The notes under the pieces are model-generated. The model was not told where the DNA came from. It saw only the letters and a list, made by a program, of their open reading frames with translations, and searched no databases. Position numbers and translations under genes: made by a program. 64,000 nt of DNA from Arctic95D-9 sp035967665 (GTDB lineage Bacteria > Verrucomicrobiota > Verrucomicrobiia > Verrucomicrobiales > DEV007). This document shows, one piece after another, positions 59,310 to 64,000 of the stretch. The stretch is from positions 141,061 to 205,060 of the forward strand of contig JAYWLB010000044.1 of NCBI GenBank assembly GCA_035967665.1, read 5' to 3'. The stretch's first letter is position 1, and every line of letters begins with the position of its first letter.

Positions 59310-60086
59310 ATGACTACAAAAACCTTCGCAGCGAAGATAGACGGATTATTCAGGCTGTTGCGCTGCCTGGTTTGCGTCATCGCAATCCCGCTTTTCCCGG
59401 CCGGTTCGACCTGCTATGCCGAGACATCGACTTCTCAGATTGTCACAGTAACCACGAGCGACTGGACAGATACGACAGGGGAGCTGAATGCCTTCGAGTT
59501 TGTTGGTGGTGAGTGGAAAAAGGTCATCTCCGGTATTCCTGTGACAGTGGGCAAAAAGGGAATGGGCTGGGGCGTTGGTCTTTTTCCGGATGGATTGAAA
59601 GGCCCGCAGAAAAGAGAGGGGGACCATCGGGCTCCGGCGGGTGTCTTTGTAATTGAATCAGCTTTTGGAAGTCGTGAGCGAGCGGCGCTTAAGATTCCCT
59701 ACAGGCGAACCACTGCCCTCGATTTCTGGGTCGATGATTCGAATTCGAAATTCTACAATCAATGGGTGCAGACCCGTGAGCGGTCAGCTCAAAGCAATTG
59801 GAATTCTGCAGAAACGCTGCTTCGGAAAGACGGGTTATACGAACTCGCCATTGTCGTGGGGCACAACCGTTCTCCCGCGATCGCGAAGCGGGGCAGTGCG
59901 ATTTTCATCCACCGGTGGAGAAATCCCGGAGCCGCCACGATCGGTTGCACCGCGATGAACAAGACGCATCTGGAGACGCTCGCAACCTGGCTTGACGCTT
60001 CGAAGAATCCTCTTCTGGTGCAACTTCCCATTACAAAGCTGGATAAAGTGTCGGTGCCCAACGCCGTTCGGGCGGCTCTTAATTGA
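59310..60086 (+). CDS. Secreted L,D-transpeptidase-like protein (YkuD fold)
   Basis: 258 residues from ATG 59310; a GTG at 59295 is possible. A signal peptide or anchor (about residues 14-35) precedes the domain. The catalytic signature is IFIHRWRNPGAATIGCTAM with His201 and Cys213, and the PAGVFVIESAFG strand in front. This differs from the main YkuD form (SHGCIRM) but fits the YkuD-like GC-T group of the family. It may link peptidoglycan stems or attach proteins to the wall. Confidence 0.85.
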   Translation: MTTKTFAAKIDGLFRLLRCLVCVIAIPLFPAGSTCYAETSTSQIVTVTTSDWTDTTGELNAFEFVGGEWKKVISGIPVTVGKKGMGWGVGLFPDGLKGPQKREGDHRAPAGVFVIESAFGSRERAALKIPYRRTTALDFWVDDSNSKFYNQWVQTRERSAQSNWNSAETLLRKDGLYELAIVVGHNRSPAIAKRGSAIFIHRWRNPGAATIGCTAMNKTHLETLATWLDASKNPLLVQLPITKLDKVSVPNAVRAALN

Positions 60087-60192
60087 TCTATAGAGAGCGC
60101 TTTACACAAATTTCCCGGGTGCAGAATACCTGAAAAAAGATTTGTCGAACCGTAAATTCTATGTAGCATCAATTCTCAATAGATCGACTCAT

Positions 60193-60756
60193 ATGAAAGG
60201 GATTATTACATTTTTGGCAATCACAGTGCTCTGTGGCTCGGTTGCTCAAGCGGGATGGGGATGGAACAAAGAGGCCTATCAAAGTGCCAAGTCTCCAATG
60301 GTTGAGCAGAGAACGACGAGCTCGAGCTACTGCTACGACACTGGTTTTGAGTTCAGTGCCTTTGGTTCAGGTTTCTGGCCGGAAGCGACAAATTTGGATA
60401 ATTCTCTCGGTGGCGGTGCCGGACTTTCCTACTTCTTCGGACCGAATCTCGGTGTTGAGTTGATGTATGCAGTTCACGGTTCCGGCGTTGCTGAGCAGGT
60501 CGGAAAAGGAAACATCGTTTATCGTTGGCCTCTCGGTGGTGAGTGCTGCGCAACCATCGCTCCTTACGTTTTTGGAGGACCGGGTGTTGTTTCACGTGGC
60601 GGAAGTGAGTTTCTCTGGAACCTCGGTGGCGGTCTTGATTTCCGATTGGAGTCATGGGGCTGCATCGGAGTGTTCTCCGATTTCTCCTACAACTGGGTCG
60701 ATGGCGGCGTATCCGATTTCACGATGATTCGTGCCGGATTCCGAGTTCCTTTTTAA
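60193..60756 (+). CDS. Outer-membrane beta-barrel-like protein
   Basis: 187 residues from ATG 60193; the frame extends to 60142. Signal peptide MKGIITFLAITVLCGSVAQA. The mature part has alternating amphipathic strands (GAGLSYFFGPNLGVELMYAV, GNIVYRW, GGGLDFRLESWGCIGVFSDFSYN) ending in an aromatic residue (MIRAGFRVPF), the form of small outer-membrane barrels. Function unknown. A terminator follows. Confidence 0.75.
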   Translation: MKGIITFLAITVLCGSVAQAGWGWNKEAYQSAKSPMVEQRTTSSSYCYDTGFEFSAFGSGFWPEATNLDNSLGGGAGLSYFFGPNLGVELMYAVHGSGVAEQVGKGNIVYRWPLGGECCATIAPYVFGGPGVVSRGGSEFLWNLGGGLDFRLESWGCIGVFSDFSYNWVDGGVSDFTMIRAGFRVPF

Positions 60757-60781
60757 CAGGACTTCGATTCATTCGATTGAG

Positions 60782-60814
60782 AAACCGGGGTGACTTGTTC
60801 GCGCCGGTTTTTTT
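60782..60814 (+). terminator. Intrinsic terminator
   Basis: Stem AAACCGG / CCGGTTT with a loop of about 15 bases and a run of seven T in all. It lies 25 bases after the barrel gene and just before the large dehydrogenase gene. Confidence 0.75.
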
Positions 60815-60852
60815 GTGTCGTGTTACAAAAAGGTTTGGCACCTTATGCGTCA

Positions 60853-63800
60853 ATGAATTGGACGCCTCATACACTTCGCCTTGTCTCGATAGGATTTTTC
60901 ATCGGAGCGACGGGATGGCTTCATGCTCAGGATACCTCTGTGGCGGGGAACGATCAGGTTGCCGATATCATTAAGAACTATCAGGGCCGTGGTGCCTTGT
61001 CAGATGGTTCCAGCCCGACGCCGCCGGAGGAGGCGCTGAAGGAGTTCACGGTGCGCGAAGGATTTGAGGTCGAGCTGGTGGCGAGTGAGCCGGTCATTGG
61101 TCAACCGCTTCACATCAGTTGGGATTCCAAAGGGCGCATGTGGGTGACCCAGTATCTGCAGTATCAGTTTCCCGCCGGACTGAAGATCGTGGAGTACGAC
61201 AATCACCTGCGGGCTCAGTTCGATAAGATGCCGGAGCCTCCGCCGCACGGCGCGAAGGGCGCGGACAAAATCACAGTGTTTGAGGATACGACCGGGGACG
61301 GGCTATACGACAGTCATCGCGATGTCATCACAGGGCTGAACATCGCTACTTCCTGTGTCACCGGTGCGGGAGGAATCTGGGTAACGAATGCTCCCTACTT
61401 ACTTTTCTATCCGGACGCGGATGGCGATGCGGTTCCGGATGGTGATCCTGAGGTGATGTTGTCAGGGTTTGGAATCGAAGACACTCACGCGGTCGCGAAC
61501 AGTCTCAAGTGGGGACCTGATGGCTGGCTCTATGGCGCGACGGGGAGCACCACAACCGGTTCGGTGAACGATCCTGCGACAGGGGAAACCGTCGAGTGGC
61601 AGGGGCAGGCAATCTGGCGATTCCACCCGGCGACGAAGGAATTTGAGATTTTTGCCGAAGGCGGGGGCAACACCTTTTCGCTCGAGATTGATTCGGCAGG
61701 GCGTGTCTTTTCCGGAACGAATAACGGTAATACCCGGGGGATGTATTACCCGCAGGGAAGCTACGGGAGGAAGTCCTGGGGCAAGCACGGTCCGCTCACG
61801 AATCCCTATGCGTTCGGTTACTTCGAGCACATGAAGCACGAAGGGGATGATCGCCGATTTGCTCAGGCGTTTTGTATCTACGAAGGCGGACTTTTCCCTG
61901 ACTCGTGGGATCACAAGATCATCGCCGCGAATTCCCTGCATAACATCGTCTGGGTCAGTGAGATTCAGCCCGATGGTTCGACGTTTAAAACGGTCGACGA
62001 AGAGCCGCTTATGCAGTCCGAGGATCGCTGGTTCCGTCCCGTATTCTGCGGCGTCGGCCCCGATGGCTGTGTTTACATCGCCGACTGGTATGATACCCGG
62101 CTGAGCCACGTGCGCCCTGTCGATGACTGGCACAAGAACAGTGGCCGGATCTATCGGGTCAAGCCGACGGGAACGAAGCCGAAGGTGACGCATGGGGATT
62201 TGAGTAAAGTGGGGATAGATGAGCTATTGAAGGCCCACGACGATCCCAACTGGGTTGTGAGAAAGCGTGCCGTTAACGAACTGGGCGAACGGAAGTGGGA
62301 ACGTGCTGATATCGAAAAGATAGTAAATCACTACCCATCGATTGATGAAGCACGTGCCAAATCAAAAGCTGGCTTAATTGAACGATCCTCTCAAGATATC
62401 CGCCCCTTTGTATTTAGTTATATGTTATTCAGTCGGGGTAATTCCGATGCAGGTCTCAGATGGAATATTAGAATTCAGGGGGATTTAGCGGCTTCGTGGA
62501 ATATGAATGGGGCGGACGAGGGGAACCGCGATAATAAAGCTCTTCGGGATGAATTTGAGGCGGCCTATTCGGGATTAACTCTCGAGGAACCCGACCTTGC
62601 GATGCGGGCGCAACTGGCAGCAACAGCAAAGCGACTTCCTGTTTCCAGTGCGATCGAAACGATTCAGCGTCTCCTGAAGTATGATGAAGACGCCACCGAT
62701 CCGCATATCCCGCTCCTGATCTGGTGGGCGATCGAGGCTCATGCTGAAGAGGGTCGAAAGGAGATCGAAGCGCTCGCAGCCGATCCGGAAACCTGGAAAT
62801 CGAAGATCTTTCGCGAAGTCGTCGCGGAGCGCCTTGCCCGTCGCTACTGCATGGACGGAGGCGATGCCAATTTCCTATCGGCGGCGAAACTTCTCGAAAC
62901 AGCTCCCGATGCAGATGCCAAAAAGCGGCTCATGACAGGCTTGCAGCTCGCCTTTCAGGGCGCTCCGATTCCTGAATTGCCGGAGGCGCTTTCCACGCAA
63001 ATGGATGCCTACGAATCGGAAGGCGGCGGGAACACGCTCGTTCTCGCGATTCAGCGTGGAGACAAGGAGGCATTGAAGAAGGCGCTCACAGTCGTCGCGA
63101 ACAATGCCTCTGACCCGGTCGAGCGAATCGAGTTGGCGAAGCTTTTCGGCGAGGTCAATGACCCCGTCGTGATCGGAACGCTTCTCAAGTTGATCACGCT
63201 CGATCAACATAGCACCCTGAAAAAGGTCGCGCTCCAATCACTCGCCAACTACGACGATGACAAAATCGGAACGACGATCCTGTATCGACTCGGTTCGACC
63301 CTGCCGGCAGAACATGATGTGAGATCAACCGCTCATCGTGTTTTGGCAGGACGTCTCGCCTGGGCGAAGCCGTTTCTGGAAAAGGTCGACCTCGCTCATG
63401 TGAAGGCGCGCAACGTCTCTCCTGATGTTGTTCAACTTCTTGCTCAGCACAAAGATCCGGAGATCAATGCGGCGATCAAGAAGCACTGGCCGGATCAGCT
63501 CGCCGGTTCCTCGGAAGAGAATCAGTTGGAGATGGCACGTATTCAGAAAGCGGTCGCCGCCGGTGGTGGTAACGCTGAGGCCGGGAAGGTTCATTTCGCA
63601 GCGCGTTGCGCGGTGTGCCACAAACTCTTCGGCGAGGGAATGCCGGTGGGGCCTGAACTGACGGGCTACGAGCGCAACAATCTCGAGTTCTGGATTCCGG
63701 CGATTGTCGATCCGAGTCTGGAGTTGCGGGAAGGCTTTCTCTATTACGTCGCAACGATGAAGGACGGTCGAAAGATCATCGGAATGTTGAAAGAGCAGTC

Positions 63801-63975
63801 GCCGCAGAACGTGACTCTGCGCGACTTCGCCGGTCAGGAAACGCTCCTCGACCGCGCCGGAATGGAATCACTGGAGGCGTCGCCGGTCTCTCTGATGCCG
63901 CCGAGTCTGCTCGCGGGAATGAGTGATGAAGAGCTTCGCGACCTCTTCGCGTATCTGATGAAGGACGCGAAGTAG
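60853..63975 (+). CDS. PVC-type membrane-bound dehydrogenase with heme-binding CxxCH
   Basis: 1040 residues from ATG 60853 (signal peptide ending near HAQ); the frame extends to 60790 inside the terminator. The first 450 residues form a six- to seven-bladed beta-propeller dehydrogenase domain (FTVREGFEVELVASEPV, GRMWVTQYLQY, GDAVPDGDPEVMLSGFGIEDTHAV, PDGCVYIADWYDTRL). HEAT-like helices (about 460-900) follow, and the C-terminus has one c-type heme site (CAVCH at about residues 918-922) with a distal Met near GMPVGPEL. Members are numerous in Planctomycetes and Verrucomicrobiota; the substrate (probably a sugar or alcohol) is not known. The segment of about residues 490-570 is more AT-rich than its surroundings. 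Confidence 0.92.
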   Translation: MNWTPHTLRLVSIGFFIGATGWLHAQDTSVAGNDQVADIIKNYQGRGALSDGSSPTPPEEALKEFTVREGFEVELVASEPVIGQPLHISWDSKGRMWVTQYLQYQFPAGLKIVEYDNHLRAQFDKMPEPPPHGAKGADKITVFEDTTGDGLYDSHRDVITGLNIATSCVTGAGGIWVTNAPYLLFYPDADGDAVPDGDPEVMLSGFGIEDTHAVANSLKWGPDGWLYGATGSTTTGSVNDPATGETVEWQGQAIWRFHPATKEFEIFAEGGGNTFSLEIDSAGRVFSGTNNGNTRGMYYPQGSYGRKSWGKHGPLTNPYAFGYFEHMKHEGDDRRFAQAFCIYEGGLFPDSWDHKIIAANSLHNIVWVSEIQPDGSTFKTVDEEPLMQSEDRWFRPVFCGVGPDGCVYIADWYDTRLSHVRPVDDWHKNSGRIYRVKPTGTKPKVTHGDLSKVGIDELLKAHDDPNWVVRKRAVNELGERKWERADIEKIVNHYPSIDEARAKSKAGLIERSSQDIRPFVFSYMLFSRGNSDAGLRWNIRIQGDLAASWNMNGADEGNRDNKALRDEFEAAYSGLTLEEPDLAMRAQLAATAKRLPVSSAIETIQRLLKYDEDATDPHIPLLIWWAIEAHAEEGRKEIEALAADPETWKSKIFREVVAERLARRYCMDGGDANFLSAAKLLETAPDADAKKRLMTGLQLAFQGAPIPELPEALSTQMDAYESEGGGNTLVLAIQRGDKEALKKALTVVANNASDPVERIELAKLFGEVNDPVVIGTLLKLITLDQHSTLKKVALQSLANYDDDKIGTTILYRLGSTLPAEHDVRSTAHRVLAGRLAWAKPFLEKVDLAHVKARNVSPDVVQLLAQHKDPEINAAIKKHWPDQLAGSSEENQLEMARIQKAVAAGGGNAEAGKVHFAARCAVCHKLFGEGMPVGPELTGYERNNLEFWIPAIVDPSLELREGFLYYVATMKDGRKIIGMLKEQSPQNVTLRDFAGQETLLDRAGMESLEASPVSLMPPSLLAGMSDEELRDLFAYLMKDAK

Positions 63976-63980
63976 GGCGC

Positions 63981-64000
63981 GGAAAGTGGGAAAGTGGGAA
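63981..64000. repeat. Short GGAAAGTGGGAA repeat at the window edge
   Basis: The period AAAGTGGG is seen twice in the last 20 bases and continues out of the window. Confidence 0.4.

Noticed and set aside
61462..62193. 243-residue minus-strand frame
   Set aside because: Antisense of the dehydrogenase propeller domain; no motif and no start signal.

Overview
This window is a stretch of chromosome from a Gram-negative bacterium of the PVC group, most probably a Verrucomicrobiota member. The evidence is the mix of a PVC-type membrane-bound dehydrogenase with a CxxCH heme site (60853-63975), a DUF1080 (3-keto-disaccharide hydrolase) protein, a one-gene sulfatase, Gfo/Idh/MocA oxidoreductases, a meso-DAP-type MurE, and LpxI for lipid A. 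Base composition is moderate to high GC with AT-rich intergenic leaders. Most genes lack a clear Shine-Dalgarno sequence. No phage, plasmid or insertion-sequence genes and no CRISPR array were seen, so this is mostly core genome.

Layout. 1-3255: end of a Gfo/Idh/MocA gene and three poorly characterised membrane or secreted proteins. 3545-14241: a division and cell-wall (dcw) cluster, rsmH-ftsL-ftsI-murE-murF-mraY-murD-LysM gene-ftsW, tightly packed and in standard order, but without mraZ and ending at ftsW. 14283-17659: two CelD/FemAB-like acetyltransferases around a methyltransferase. 17714-17786: tRNA-Lys. 18600-24483: nusA-infB-rbfA-nrnA translation and RNA cluster with a terminator-like hairpin in the nusA leader. 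24522-34544: envelope genes (NfeD-type protease with a tandem pseudo-protease domain, sulfatase, His-rich lipoprotein, metallo-beta-lactamase-fold lipoprotein, adenylate/guanylate cyclase, DUF1080 protein, MscS channel). 34723-44462: central metabolism (class II aldolase, aat, thiS-thiH, acpP, accA, TrmH-like methyltransferase, M19 dipeptidase) plus a LysM protein with a degenerate L,D-transpeptidase-like domain and three 92-bp tandem repeats. 44500-48818: D-threonine-aldolase-like enzyme, RidA, UDP-sugar pyrophosphorylase, ProC. 49110-54190: orphan pyruvate-dehydrogenase-type E1 alpha, EamA transporter, lpxI, Tat-exported phosphoesterase, oxidoreductase. 54467-64000: small secreted proteins, a short aldehyde-dehydrogenase-like protein with deoB, an ArsC-family gene with an in-frame TGA, an L,D-transpeptidase, a beta-barrel protein and the large dehydrogenase.

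The most interesting observation is at 58757-59113. A complete ArsC/Spx-family reading frame of 118 codons has a single in-frame TGA at codon 12, exactly where Escherichia coli ArsC has its catalytic Cys12. The rest of the family pattern, including Arg60, Arg95 and Arg108, is intact, and a small hairpin with a GGTC loop begins 17 bases after the TGA. This fits a selenocysteine-containing arsenate-reductase-family protein; a nonsense mutation is the competing explanation. Ordinary gene callers would report only an 88-residue fragment lacking the active site.

Other points worth following are the tandem protease/pseudo-protease NfeD protein, the pseudo-L,D-transpeptidase between acpP and accA, the nusA leader hairpin, the intergenic repeat family shared by 22825-22969 and 42058-42346, and the short aldehyde-dehydrogenase-like protein paired with deoB. 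All functional calls come from reading motifs; no database search was run.
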